A DNA stretch of 64,000 nucleotides, taken from NCBI RefSeq assembly GCF_042676985.1, contig NZ_JBHTIK010000008.1, positions 186,001 through 250,000 of the forward strand, in the 5' to 3' direction. The DNA is from Sphingosinicella xenopeptidilytica (GTDB lineage Bacteria > Pseudomonadota > Alphaproteobacteria > Sphingomonadales > Sphingomonadaceae). This document shows positions 16,792 through 26,253 of this stretch, in pieces. How positions within the stretch are numbered: the first letter of the stretch is position 1; each line of letters starts with the position of its first letter. Both the position numbers and the translations under genes were made by a program. The notes under the pieces were generated by a model, which was not told where the DNA came from, did not search any database, and saw only the letters and a program-made list of their open reading frames with translations.

Positions 16792-18966
16792 ATGGACACA
16801 GGGGTTCTAGCTGTAAACTTGCGGAATGTTCGTTGCAGCCTTCTGGTGGGCGCGTCCTTGCTTGTTGCCGATGCCTGCGGCCTGCCCTTTACGGGCAGTG
16901 CACTCGCGCAAACCGTTGAACCGTCCGATGAGATTGTCGTCACGGCGCGCCGTCGCGACGAGACCGTTCAGGACGTGCCGCTCTCCGTCTCTGCGTTCAG
17001 CGGCGCGCAGCTCGAGGGTCGGGGTGTGTCGACGCTCAAGGATCTTCAGCATGCCATTCCGGGCCTTCAATATTCCGACCGTGGCAATTTGCAGACGGAA
17101 CTGACAATTCGCGGCGTCGGTGGCGATTCTCGCAACATCGGTATTGAGAGCGGCGTCGGTATGTATGTCGATGGCGTGTATGTCGCGCGCACATCGGGTT
17201 ACAACGCCGACCTGACGGACCTAGAGCGGGTCGAAGTTCTGCGCGGTCCGCAGGGCACGCTGTTCGGCAAGAACACGATCGGCGGCGTCATCAACATTAC
17301 CTCGCGCAAGCCCACTGACGAAACCGAAGGTCAGGTTTTCGCAAGTTACGGGAATTACAACGCGCTTCGCACGCAGGCATCGCTTTCGGGCCCGCTCTCC
17401 GATAATCTCTTTGCGAAGGTCACGGTCGCCACATGGGATCGTGACGGCTATATTCACAACGTGTACGATGGGCGGGATCTCAACGATGAAAATCGTCGTG
17501 GCGGACGTCTTCAGTTGCGTTGGCTTCCCACTGATCAGCTCGAAATAAACGTCAGCGCCGATGTCACCAGAGATCGCCGCCACGCAGTTCTGAATCAGAT
17601 GAACTCTACCTCAGGCGCGGCGGCGCCCTATTACACGGGCGATCGCTTTGAAGCGAACACGGATCAGCGCAACGAGGACAGCCGCGACATGTGGGGCGTG
17701 AGCCTCACGGCAGACTATACACTGGCGAGTGGGCACGTTCTCACCTCGATTTCAGCGGTCAGAGACATCCAGATTCTGGTCTATAGCGATATCGATCAGA
17801 CACCGCTCGATCTCTTCCACAGCGGCCCGTTCACGGACAATTCGCGTATGTTCAGCCAGGAACTGCGCCTTGTGTCGCCATCTGACGGCCCTTTGACCTA
17901 TGTGGCGGGTCTCTATTATTTCCGGCAGGATTCCGATGGTATCCGCCGCGTCTACATCGGCGGATTGCTTGCCAACGGCGCCATCAACGATGCGGCGGTT
18001 CTGACGAACAGCTATGCGGGCTATCTGAATGCCGATTACAAACTTACCGACAAGCTGACACTGACCGCTGGCATTCGCTACACCCAGGAAAAGAAGTCTG
18101 GTGAATTCCTGCAGATCCGACCGAACCTCAACTATGATTTCCAGGATATGCGGCGCAAGGACAGCAACTGGTCCTGGGTCGGGAGTCTGCGCTATGAGTT
18201 TAACGACAATCTGACCAGCTATGTGAGTGTCTCGCGCGGCTACAAATCGGGAGGCTTCAACCTTGATACCATCGGCGCGCCCAATCTCATCGCATCGGAC
18301 CTGACGTTCGGCCCCGAGGAGGTCACCAACTACGAACTCGGCATCAAGGGGCGTTCGAGCGACGACCTGGTGCGTTTCAACCTCGCGGTCTTCGATCTGG
18401 AATACCAGGATAAGCAGGTCTCCCAGTTCATTTCGACGGGGGCTACGACGATACCGTCCAATCAGGTGACGAATGCAGGCCGTGCCCGCATTCGGGGTTT
18501 CGAAGCAGACGCGACGCTGAAGCCCTTCACGGGTTTCACTCTCACGGCGACCGCCGCGTATCTCGATGCGAAGTACACGCGTTTTGACAGCGCCGCGTCG
18601 ATCGGAGGCGTGCTGCTCTCCTATGCCGGCAATCGTATAGAGCGTACGCCGGATTGGACCGCTTCGGCGACCGCCGAATATCGCTATGCCATGGACCACG
18701 GCGATCTCGTGCTCTCCGGCACCGCGAGCTATACGGGCGATGTCCATCTCCAGGCCGACAATCTCGACCGGAATTTTGAAAATGGCTATCTGCTTTTCGA
18801 TGCCCGTGTCGGCTATGAAATGGAAAACGGGTTTTCGCTCTCGCTCTGGGGCAAGAATCTCGGCAAGAAAGACTATCGCACTTTTGCGCGTGTCTTTGCG
18901 GGGCTTGATCAGGCTGTGTACGGGGAGCCGCGGACATACGGGATCGACTTGCGGTATCGGTTCTGA
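16792..18966 (+). CDS. TonB-dependent outer-membrane receptor (RraA/MFS cluster)
   Basis: A 724-residue receptor. The signal peptide ends at about ALAQ, then comes the TonB box region (EIVVTARRRDETVQDVPLSVSAF) and the plug domain with VEVLRGPQGTLFGKNTIGGVINI. The 22-stranded barrel ends in YGIDLRYRF with terminal Phe. The start is the ATG after GAGGGGG. It lies between LysR and an MFS carrier, giving outer- and inner-membrane import steps for one compound. The ligand is unknown; the plug subtype is common in sphingomonads for organic nutrients as well as siderophores. Confidence 0.93.
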   Translation: MDTGVLAVNLRNVRCSLLVGASLLVADACGLPFTGSALAQTVEPSDEIVVTARRRDETVQDVPLSVSAFSGAQLEGRGVSTLKDLQHAIPGLQYSDRGNLQTELTIRGVGGDSRNIGIESGVGMYVDGVYVARTSGYNADLTDLERVEVLRGPQGTLFGKNTIGGVINITSRKPTDETEGQVFASYGNYNALRTQASLSGPLSDNLFAKVTVATWDRDGYIHNVYDGRDLNDENRRGGRLQLRWLPTDQLEINVSADVTRDRRHAVLNQMNSTSGAAAPYYTGDRFEANTDQRNEDSRDMWGVSLTADYTLASGHVLTSISAVRDIQILVYSDIDQTPLDLFHSGPFTDNSRMFSQELRLVSPSDGPLTYVAGLYYFRQDSDGIRRVYIGGLLANGAINDAAVLTNSYAGYLNADYKLTDKLTLTAGIRYTQEKKSGEFLQIRPNLNYDFQDMRRKDSNWSWVGSLRYEFNDNLTSYVSVSRGYKSGGFNLDTIGAPNLIASDLTFGPEEVTNYELGIKGRSSDDLVRFNLAVFDLEYQDKQVSQFISTGATTIPSNQVTNAGRARIRGFEADATLKPFTGFTLTATAAYLDAKYTRFDSAASIGGVLLSYAGNRIERTPDWTASATAEYRYAMDHGDLVLSGTASYTGDVHLQADNLDRNFENGYLLFDARVGYEMENGFSLSLWGKNLGKKDYRTFARVFAGLDQAVYGEPRTYGIDLRYRF

Positions 18967-18980
18967 CGGGCAGGAGCATG

Positions 18981-20276
18981 ATGACGGAGCGGGTGGGGGA
19001 GAGGGCGAAAGGTCGCTGGACGGACTGGCTGGTTGTGGCGCTTTTGATGAGCGCGATGATCTTTTCGTTCGTCGACCGGTTCGCCTTGTCCCTGCTTGTC
19101 AATCCGATAAAGGATGATCTGGGCGTTTCGGATGCCCAACTCGGCCTTCTCCATGGTGTCGCCTTCGGCCTGTTTTACGCGGGCATGGGTTTGCCGCTCG
19201 GCTGGCTTGCGGATCGCTGGTCGCGCAAGGGCACGATCATGGTCGGGGTTGGTGTCTGGAGTGCCGCAACCGCGGCCTGCGGTCTTGCCGGGAACTACAC
19301 GCAGCTCCTCCTCGCCAGGATACTGGTCGGCGCGGGGGAGGCGGGTTTGGCACCGGCGAGCTACGGGATCGTCCACGATCGTTTCCCAAAGCGTTCGCTG
19401 GGCCGCGCGATGAGCCTCTTCCAGCTCGGCAGCATGGTCGGCGCCGGAGTAGCGATGTATCTTGCAGGCAAGGTTTATGGTTTCTTCTCTGCGTCGGGCG
19501 ATGCGGGTTGGCACTGGCTCCTTGACCTTGCTCCATGGCAGAAGACGTTCATCGTTCTTGCCCTGCCGGGTCTTCTGTTCGTGCCCTTGATCGCGATGAT
19601 TCGTGAAGTCCGGCCAGAGGCAAATGTACTTGGCGGGGCTGCTGGAAATTTGTCGCTGGTGACCGCACTGCGCGAAAAGCCGATGCTCTACGCAAGTCTT
19701 TTCCTGGGCATGTCCGGGGTCATCGCATCATCTTATGCCTTGCTGGCCTGGATGCCGGCTGTCCTGGGCCGCGAATACGGTATGTCGCCTGAAGTGGTGG
19801 GCACCACTTACGGTCTCGTTGTTCTTATCGCCAGCCCTGCCGGATTGCTTATGGGGGGATGGGCGGCCGATTATCTTCAGACGCGCGGTTCACCCTCACC
19901 GCACGCGCGGATCGCAATCTTTACGGCAGCCGTCGCGCTTCCCCTAACATTCGCGATGGGATTTGTATCTACTGCCACCGGATTGCTTGCAACCGCAGCG
20001 GCACTCCATCTCGTGCTGGCCCTGCCGATCGGCGTGATTCCGGCACTTATCCAAACGATTTCTCCGGCGGCGGTTCGCGGCCAGCTTTCCGCGCTTTATG
20101 TCTTGGTGGTCAATTTGATCGGCCTTGGCCTGTCGCCGACGCTGGTCGGGGCTCTCTCCTCGGCCAGCGCAGGGGATGCAGCGGGTCTTCGCCACGCTCT
20201 TGTTCTTGTCTCCGTCATCCTGCTCCTTCTCGGTTTACCGCTGATCGTGAAAGTCGAGAGATTGCTTCGGCAGTAG
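18981..20276 (+). CDS. Spinster-like MFS transporter
   Basis: A 431-residue, 12-segment MFS carrier of the spinster/aromatic-acid-like type common in sphingomonads. The start region reads FSFVDRFALSLLVNPIKDDLGVSDAQLGLLHG, with the loop motif GWLADRWSRKG. Of two adjacent ATG codons the second is better placed, with AGGAG 4 bases before it. It is 14 bases after the TonB receptor stop and is presumably co-transcribed, acting as the inner-membrane import or export step. Substrate unknown. Confidence 0.9.
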   Translation: MTERVGERAKGRWTDWLVVALLMSAMIFSFVDRFALSLLVNPIKDDLGVSDAQLGLLHGVAFGLFYAGMGLPLGWLADRWSRKGTIMVGVGVWSAATAACGLAGNYTQLLLARILVGAGEAGLAPASYGIVHDRFPKRSLGRAMSLFQLGSMVGAGVAMYLAGKVYGFFSASGDAGWHWLLDLAPWQKTFIVLALPGLLFVPLIAMIREVRPEANVLGGAAGNLSLVTALREKPMLYASLFLGMSGVIASSYALLAWMPAVLGREYGMSPEVVGTTYGLVVLIASPAGLLMGGWAADYLQTRGSPSPHARIAIFTAAVALPLTFAMGFVSTATGLLATAAALHLVLALPIGVIPALIQTISPAAVRGQLSALYVLVVNLIGLGLSPTLVGALSSASAGDAAGLRHALVLVSVILLLLGLPLIVKVERLLRQ

Positions 20277-20504
20277 CTTTGTGGCCAAAGCCTTGCCCCA
20301 CGATTTGGGCAAGCGACGAAGCTGCAACGTGTTCTCCCAGGCACGTCCGGGCGCTATGTCATCGAACGCGCTATCGCGCGCGGACTTTACGCCAAAGCGC
20401 TCAAACCAGGTATGGATTACCAAACGCCTCGTATCTTAGCCCTGTCCAGAAGGTACTGATCTGCTCGGGGAGAGCCTTGCAAAGGTCGGAAAATCGAAAG
20501 CCAG

Positions 20505-20921
20505 TCAGGCCGGTACCGTCTCAGGCTGAATTGATGCCGCCGCGGGCCACTGCGAAAAATCGAGATAGTTGCGGTCGGTGGCGATCTTCCCGTCCCGGAA
20601 CGTCAGGATGGTGCAGAAGGGGAGCGACCAGTTCGCTCCCTTGTCCGGATCGAAGAGGAGCGATTCGACCACGACATGGTTTTCGAAGGGATAGGTCGCC
20701 TGAATCCGGATGTACCGACGTGGCGCGGCGCGCAGGACGGCCTGTTCGAATTCTTTGAACGGTTCCGGGTCGGAGATCTCGCCGCTGCCCATCACGCCCA
20801 TCGTCGCATCGGGATGGTAGAGTTCCGAGATCATCCGCGCGACATCGGTATTGTAAAGCTCGGCCCACCTGTGAACGGCCGCGACATTGCGCGCGTGGGT
20901 GTCGCTGTCCTGATTTCCCAT
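20505..20921 (-). CDS. NTF2-like (SnoaL-type) protein
   Basis: A 138-residue protein of the nuclear transport factor 2-like superfamily: VHRWAELYNTDVARMISELYHPDATMGVM near the N-terminus and SLPFCTILTFRDGKIATDRNYLDFSQW near the C-terminus, the usual alpha+beta cone. Members are small isomerases, dehydratases or hydrolases, or ligand-binding proteins. It begins 18 bases after the TonB receptor stop and belongs to its transcript, so it probably acts on an intermediate of the island's substrate. About 230 bases to its left (20277-20504) hold nothing recognisable. Confidence 0.85.
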   Translation of the reverse strand: MGNQDSDTHARNVAAVHRWAELYNTDVARMISELYHPDATMGVMGSGEISDPEPFKEFEQAVLRAAPRRYIRIQATYPFENHVVVESLLFDPDKGANWSLPFCTILTFRDGKIATDRNYLDFSQWPAAASIQPETVPA

Positions 20922-20938
20922 GACGGTCTCCGATCCTG

Positions 20939-23191
20939 TCAGAAGTTGACGCTGGCCTGAACACCGTAGGTGCGGGGCGCCGCCATCACGCCGAAGATCG
21001 GCGCGTCCACGATATCGGCGATGTAGGTCGCGTTCGACATCACCTTTTCGTTCGAGATGTTGTCGATGAAGGCGGCGAGCCGCCAGCGATCGCCGGGCGC
21101 CACGTAGGTGAGACGCGCCTTCGACCAGCCGTAAGCCTTCTGGGAGAGGTCGTGGACCTGGAAGGCGCTGAAATAGACGCGCTTCTGCCAGGCGTAGTCG
21201 CCGCGCAGGACGAGGCGGCCGTGATCTCCCATGTCGAGCTCGTACTGGGCGCCGACCGCGAGCTTCAGCTTGGGGGCGCGCGGCAGCTGGAAGCCGTCCA
21301 GATTCCGTTCGCCCGGCCCGGTGCATCCGGGCTGCGGCGCGGGGAGAGGGTTCTTGGGGTCCGCGAGGCAGGTGTCCTGAAACTTGCTGTCGAGATAGGT
21401 GAATCCGAAATCGACCTGCAGCCCGGGCGCCGGCAATGCCACGCTTTCGAACTCGAAGCCCTTCACGACCGCGCTCGCGGCGTTCCGGATGACGATGTTC
21501 TGCCCCTCAACGTCCTGAATCTGGAGATCGGTGTAGTCGTAGTAGAAGGCCGCCATGTTGAGGCGGAGATGGCGATCGAGAAGGTCGGCCTTGGCGCCGA
21601 TCTCGTAGGCCCAGATCTTTTCCGGATCGAACGGCGTGTTCTGGTAGCTGCCGACGTTGAAGCCGCCGCTCTTGAAGCCGCGCGAGGCCGACGCGTACAG
21701 GAAGATGCCTTCCGCCGGGATGAAATTCACGCCAACCTTGGGCGTGAAGCTCTTGAACGTCTTGGGGTCGAACGCGGCGATGTTATCGAAGAACGGGTTG
21801 AGGACGTTGACGAACTCGACAGCGTTTCCGCCGCTGCGCTTCTCGCTGCTGTAGCGGCCGCCGACCACGAGGTTCAGCGCATCGGTGGCGTCGTAGTTGA
21901 TTTCGCCGAACGCCGCGTAAGCCTTTGTCTTGGCCGTGCCGTTGAGCTTGAGGAGGCAGCAATCCGGGACCGGCGGGAGCCCGAGCATGCCGTCCACGAA
22001 CGGGAAATCATATTCGTTGCGGACGTTATTCTTCTCCTGAAAATAATAGAGCCCGAAAATCCATTCCAGATCCCGGTTGCCGGGAGAGCTGAACTGGAAT
22101 TCGTGACTCCACTGGTCATGATCCTCGACGCGCAGCTGCGTGGTGGCGTGGACCGACGTGATGTCGAGATCGTTGAAGCTGTAGGGCCGGGTGCGGCGGT
22201 ATGCGGTGAGCGACCTGACCGTCATGAAATCGAGGTCCAGCGTCACCTTGGCCGACAGGCCCCAGATTTCCGGCTTGTTGATGTTCTCGACATCCGATTC
22301 GATGTCCCGGCTATAGGGCAGGGGGCGGGTGCCGCCGTGCTCGGCGATATAGGCGCGAAGGTAGGGGTTGTTCGCCGCTCCGGGGCCCTTGTAGAGCCAG
22401 AGCGTGGCGGCATCGTCGGCCCTGTAATAGTCACCGCTGAGCAGGATCTCGAGACGTTCGGAGGGCTGGATGCCAACGCTCAGCCGGGCCGCGATATCGT
22501 GCTTGTCCTCGATGCGGTCATGGGTTCCACCGGGGCGCGTGACACGCGTGTAGCCGTCGCGGTCTTCCATCTGCACGGCTGCGCGGAAGGTGAGCGCATC
22601 GCCGGCGAGCGGGCCGCCGCCGGCGACGAAAAGACTGTAGCGATCGTAGTTTCCAACGATCAGCGAGGCCTCGCCGCCCCATTCGGAATTGGGGCCCCTG
22701 GGGATGATGTTGACGGATCCGCCGGTCGCGTTCCGGCCGTAAAGCGTGCCCTGCGGGCCGCGCACGACCTCGACGCGTTCGGCGTCGAGGAAACCCGGGA
22801 CCGCGGCGGAGGAACGTGAGAGATACACGCCGTTCAGGTGAAGCGCGGTCGAACTGTCAGTGCCGCCGATGAGGCCGGAATAGCCGATGCCGCGGATATA
22901 GATCTGGGCCTCGCCCTGATAGATCGAGACGTCCATGCTGGGCGTGAGCTTGCCGAGCGCTTCGACGTCTCCGATCGAACGGTCCTCCAGCGCCGAACTC
23001 GACAGGGACGCGGCGGAGACGGCGGTGGTCTGGAGATTGGTTTCGCGCCTTTGCGCCGTGACGATGATTTCCTGGATGCCCGTGTCGTCAACGGGACGGT
23101 CGGTTTGGGCAAATGCCGATGCCGGGAGGGCGCAGGCTGCGATCAGCGTTCCGGCACTCGCACCCGACAACATCCAAAATCTGTTCGACAT
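20939..23191 (-). CDS. TonB-dependent receptor, island copy 1
   Basis: A 750-residue outer-membrane receptor. The signal peptide ends near SAFAQ, the TonB-box region is EIIVTAQRRETNLQTTAVS, and the plug has VEVVRGPQGTLYGRNATGGSVNI. The protein ends TYGVQASVNF. GGGAGGA precedes the ATG. It is closely similar to the receptor at 41591-43855 over the whole length (for example both have IGGTDSSTALH, YLSRSSAAVPGF and GSYQNTPFDPEKIWAYE). It follows the two-component genes by 180 bases, which may hold its own promoter. Confidence 0.94.
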   Translation of the reverse strand: MSNRFWMLSGASAGTLIAACALPASAFAQTDRPVDDTGIQEIIVTAQRRETNLQTTAVSAASLSSSALEDRSIGDVEALGKLTPSMDVSIYQGEAQIYIRGIGYSGLIGGTDSSTALHLNGVYLSRSSAAVPGFLDAERVEVVRGPQGTLYGRNATGGSVNIIPRGPNSEWGGEASLIVGNYDRYSLFVAGGGPLAGDALTFRAAVQMEDRDGYTRVTRPGGTHDRIEDKHDIAARLSVGIQPSERLEILLSGDYYRADDAATLWLYKGPGAANNPYLRAYIAEHGGTRPLPYSRDIESDVENINKPEIWGLSAKVTLDLDFMTVRSLTAYRRTRPYSFNDLDITSVHATTQLRVEDHDQWSHEFQFSSPGNRDLEWIFGLYYFQEKNNVRNEYDFPFVDGMLGLPPVPDCCLLKLNGTAKTKAYAAFGEINYDATDALNLVVGGRYSSEKRSGGNAVEFVNVLNPFFDNIAAFDPKTFKSFTPKVGVNFIPAEGIFLYASASRGFKSGGFNVGSYQNTPFDPEKIWAYEIGAKADLLDRHLRLNMAAFYYDYTDLQIQDVEGQNIVIRNAASAVVKGFEFESVALPAPGLQVDFGFTYLDSKFQDTCLADPKNPLPAPQPGCTGPGERNLDGFQLPRAPKLKLAVGAQYELDMGDHGRLVLRGDYAWQKRVYFSAFQVHDLSQKAYGWSKARLTYVAPGDRWRLAAFIDNISNEKVMSNATYIADIVDAPIFGVMAAPRTYGVQASVNF

Positions 23192-23323
23192 TCCGATCCT
23201 CCCATAGCGCCCATTTTTTCGGGTGGTCGGCATTCAATCGGTCGATCCCGATCTTTCGGCGCGCCCTTTTCGGGTCTGGCCGTGCTCCCCCCAAGCACAA
23301 GGAAGAGTAGAGTGCGCGGGGGT

Positions 23324-23356
23324 GGTCCGCGATACCGCTTTCCGGTGAGGTCCGCG
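23324..23356. promoter_or_regulatory. GGTCCGCG direct repeats upstream of the TonB receptor
   Basis: GGTCCGCG occurs at 23324-23331 and 23349-23356, 25 bases apart, in the gap between the response regulator stop and the TonB receptor start. They could be half-sites for the NarL-type regulator encoded next door. Weak evidence: repetition and position only. Confidence 0.3.
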
Positions 23357-23371
23357 GCGCAGATGGGGGGT

Positions 23372-24016
23372 CTACTCGATGATGCTCTGGCGAAGCGCGA
23401 TCGCTACGGCATGCGCACGGTCCGAAGCCCCGAGCTTCTCATAGAGGTTCTTTATGTGAGACTTCACGGTTTCCTCGCTGAGGGCTAGGCGATTGGCGAT
23501 CTCCTTGTTGGACAGGCCGTCGGCAAGGCATTCCAGCATCTGCATTTCCCTGAGCGTCAGGGTCTTGCGGCTGTCGAGGCTGCGCGCATCATGCGCGAAC
23601 CGCTTGAGAAGGGGCATGGTCACCTCCGCCTGAAGATATCCGCCGCCTTTCGCGACGGCCCGGATCGCACGCACCAGCTCGTCGCGCGTCGCGGTCTTCA
23701 GCAGATAGGCGCTCGCGCCGGCATTGATGGTTTCCCACACGTAGGCGGGATTGTCGTACATGGAGAAAACGACGATCTTCGATTCCGGACTGTTCTCAAG
23801 AATTTTCGAGATCGCCGCAAGGCCGCTGAGGCCGGGCATGCGAAGGTCCAGCAGCACGACCCTTGGTTTCAGGGTGCCGACTTCCGCGATACCGCCTTCC
23901 GCATCGGCGCTCTGCCCGACGACGACGATGGAATCGATGCTTTCGAGCATCGTGGCGACGGCCTCGCGAACGGCATTATGGTCATCGATAAGATAAACCT
24001 TGATCGGTGCAGCCAT
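23372..24016 (-). CDS. NarL/UhpA-type response regulator
   Basis: A 214-residue two-domain regulator. The receiver domain has the acidic pair Asp11-Asp12 (YLIDDH), phospho-acceptor Asp57 (VVLLDLRMPG) and a conserved Lys in SAYLLKTA. The C-terminal LuxR helix-turn-helix is LTLREMQMLECLADGLSNKE through ETVKSHIKNLYEKLGASDR. The ATG chosen follows GGGGA by 6 bases; two in-frame ATGs lie slightly upstream. Its start lies inside the kinase gene (35-base overlap), so the pair is translationally coupled. The likely target is the adjacent TonB receptor or the island operon. Confidence 0.93.
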   Translation of the reverse strand: MAAPIKVYLIDDHNAVREAVATMLESIDSIVVVGQSADAEGGIAEVGTLKPRVVLLDLRMPGLSGLAAISKILENSPESKIVVFSMYDNPAYVWETINAGASAYLLKTATRDELVRAIRAVAKGGGYLQAEVTMPLLKRFAHDARSLDSRKTLTLREMQMLECLADGLSNKEIANRLALSEETVKSHIKNLYEKLGASDRAHAVAIALRQSIIE

Positions 24017-25316
24017 GATCATCCCCATATCTTATGATTATCCGCGTGCCCGCGTTCCGCGTGCTTTCGATCTTCAATTCCCCGCCGCTGGCCTCGGCGC
24101 GCTCCCGCATCATCATCAGGCCGAAATGCCTCGCCGGAACGGATTGCGGATCGAAGCCGCAGCCGTTGTCGAAAATGATGAGGCTCGTGCCCTGCTGTTC
24201 GCGCTTCAGGCGAATGTCGAGGCGCGAGGCTCCGGAATGCTTGCGCGCATTCAAAATGGCTTCCTGTATCAGCCGGAACAGCATCGCGTCCTGACGCGAA
24301 CGCCAGCTGGCGAGGTCCGGATCAAGATCGAGCGCGATCTCGAACGGAATGATCGCCCGGATCGATGACACATACTCGACGACCGCCTCGCAAAGACCAA
24401 GTTCATCAAGGACGTTTGGCCGCAACTCGTTCATGAACGCGCGCATGTCGGACGTGCACGACGACAATTCCCGCCGCAGCCCGACGAGCTGGGTCCGCAC
24501 GGTTTCGGGAATATCCGTAGCAACGCAGGCGTCGAGGCCGTGACCCAGCGAGAAGAGGCGTTCTCCCATGCGGTCGTGCAAATCCTCGGAAAGCGTGCGG
24601 CGCTCTTCCTCTTGCGCGTTCATGAGGCGGCGGAGCAGCGACAGCGAGCGGTCGCGTTCCCGTCCGAGATCGCGCGCCCGGTTGATCGCCATATGGAGAT
24701 TGGCCGCGGCCCAGTTCGAGAGCATCGCGCCAAGCGCGAATGCAACGCCCATGTAGAGCAGGACATAGGGTGCCGTTGAAACCGGATGGCCCTGCGCAAG
24801 ATCGCTGGCGACAAGCGAAAGGAAGAGAAACAGGTTGAGGAGAAGGATGTTGACGGATGCCCGGGCTCCGAAACGGAATGCCGCGGCGACGATCGTCAGG
24901 TAGAAAAGCGGAATGAAGGGAGAGGCGCTGCCGCCAACGGTGAGAGCCATCGTGAAGGCCAGGATCGAGTCCGCGGCGGCGGTGATCCGGGTTAGGCGGG
25001 CGGTATTACCGGCACGGTGAAGATACCAGTGAAAGCCTTCCATATACAGAAAGCCGGACAACAGCAGGGCCGTGCCCGCGATATGCAACCGGTTTTCCGC
25101 ATACAGCGCCAGGCCCCAGGCAAGCAGCGTCAGCCGCCGGATCCAGATCAGCTCGCGTTCAACCTTGAACAGGCGAAGGCGCCCGTCATGATCTTCGGTC
25201 AATGTTTCAAACCGGCCCAGGACCTGTTCGACCTTCTTTCCAATCCAGACGCCCAGTGAACCCATGCGGCTTTTCCTGCTCCCCTCGCATGAGGAGAGCA
25301 TATCATAGTTCCGCAT
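23982..25316 (-). CDS. HisKA_3-type membrane sensor histidine kinase
   Basis: A 444-residue kinase. An N-terminal part of about 220 residues has five or six hydrophobic segments and no large periplasmic domain, suggesting sensing within or near the membrane. The HisKA_3 dimerisation segment contains RRTLSEDLHDRMGERL with the phospho-acceptor His. The ATPase shows QEAILNARKHSGASRL (N box), IIFDNGCGFDP (G1) and HFGLMMMRERAEASGGELKI (G2). The start ATG has AAGGGG 6 bases upstream. It follows the SDR gene by 52 bases and may be read from the same leftward operon. Confidence 0.9.
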   Translation of the reverse strand: MRNYDMLSSCEGSRKSRMGSLGVWIGKKVEQVLGRFETLTEDHDGRLRLFKVERELIWIRRLTLLAWGLALYAENRLHIAGTALLLSGFLYMEGFHWYLHRAGNTARLTRITAAADSILAFTMALTVGGSASPFIPLFYLTIVAAAFRFGARASVNILLLNLFLFLSLVASDLAQGHPVSTAPYVLLYMGVAFALGAMLSNWAAANLHMAINRARDLGRERDRSLSLLRRLMNAQEEERRTLSEDLHDRMGERLFSLGHGLDACVATDIPETVRTQLVGLRRELSSCTSDMRAFMNELRPNVLDELGLCEAVVEYVSSIRAIIPFEIALDLDPDLASWRSRQDAMLFRLIQEAILNARKHSGASRLDIRLKREQQGTSLIIFDNGCGFDPQSVPARHFGLMMMRERAEASGGELKIESTRNAGTRIIIRYGDDHGCTDQGLSYR

Positions 25317-25368
25317 TGTAGCCCCTTGCGTGCGTCTGCTTCGCCTGAGGCAATCGTCAGGGCGCGAT

Positions 25369-26127
25369 CTACTGCGCCGTGTAGCCGCCATCCACGGCCA
25401 GTGCGTGGCCGGTGACGAAGCTGGCCTCGTCCGATGCCAGCCACAGCGCGGCCCGCGCGATCTCGTCGACCTGCCCAAGGCGCTTCATCGGCTTCTTGGC
25501 CATGAGCGTCTCGCCGAGGCCGGGTGCGTGGCTGATCAAGCGATCGAGTAGTGGCGTCTGGACCATGCCGGGGCAGAGCGCATTCACGCGGACCCCGTTT
25601 GCCGCAACGGAAATGGCGGCCGAGCGCACGAGGCCGACGATCGCATGTTTGCTGGCGACGTAGATCGGCAGCCCCTCCGCGCCCACGAGACCGGCCACCG
25701 AGGCCGTCGCCACGACCGATCCGCGGCCGCGCGCAACCATGCGCGGAAGTATGGCCTTCAGGGTCCGCCAGACGCCCATGAAGTTGATGTTCATGACGCT
25801 CTCGACCTCATCGGCCTCGTATTCCCAGAGCTGGCCGATACGGCCTTCGATGCCTGCGTTGGCGAAGACGATATCCGGCTCCGAAAAGCGCGCAGCAGCA
25901 GATTCGACGAGGGCGTCGATCTCGTCCTGACTGCGCACGTCGCAGCGCTGCGCATGGACGGGCACGCCCTGCGCACGCAGCGCGGCGGCGAGATCATCCT
26001 GCTCCTGTTCCGCGATATCGCCGAGAACGAGGCGCGCGCCCGCACCGCCGCATGCAAGCGCGATCGCCCGCCCGATTCCCGTTGCCGCGCCGGTGATCAG
26101 CACCGTTTTGCCGTCGAGTGAAGCCAC
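25369..26127 (-). CDS. Short-chain dehydrogenase/reductase (island)
   Basis: A 252-residue classical SDR. The cofactor motif is TGAATGIGRA, the structural NAG is FANAGIE, catalytic Ser is in ATASVAG, and the Tyr-Lys pair is YVASK. Asp in VLGDIAEQE after the second strand suggests NAD(H). The start is GTG, chosen because AAGGAAG lies 5-6 bases upstream and homology-like sequence begins there (VASLDGKTVLITGA). It is the last enzyme gene of the leftward operon, after the epoxide hydrolase, and could oxidise a diol or secondary alcohol to a ketone for the Baeyer-Villiger enzyme. Confidence 0.9.
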   Translation of the reverse strand: MASLDGKTVLITGAATGIGRAIALACGGAGARLVLGDIAEQEQDDLAAALRAQGVPVHAQRCDVRSQDEIDALVESAAARFSEPDIVFANAGIEGRIGQLWEYEADEVESVMNINFMGVWRTLKAILPRMVARGRGSVVATASVAGLVGAEGLPIYVASKHAIVGLVRSAAISVAANGVRVNALCPGMVQTPLLDRLISHAPGLGETLMAKKPMKRLGQVDEIARAALWLASDEASFVTGHALAVDGGYTAQ

Positions 26128-26253
26128 GAATCTTCCTTTTTCGATCGAGTGTGTCGTTCGAGGGGAACCTGCCGTCCGGATGGACAAGCTAGCCTGCTGC
26201 AGGTGATGCCCGCGATAACGCGTCCGGGGGAAAGCGTCCGCGCAATCGAGGGA

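Noticed and set aside
20277..20504. Possible gene remnant between the MFS carrier and the NTF2-like gene
   Set aside because: Short frames on both strands give no readable family motif, so I could not support a pseudogene call.
21152..22819. 555-codon open frame on the plus strand opposite TonB receptor copy 1
   Set aside because: Composition of an antisense shadow (many Val-Glu-Arg runs), no family motif; the receptor on the minus strand is certain.
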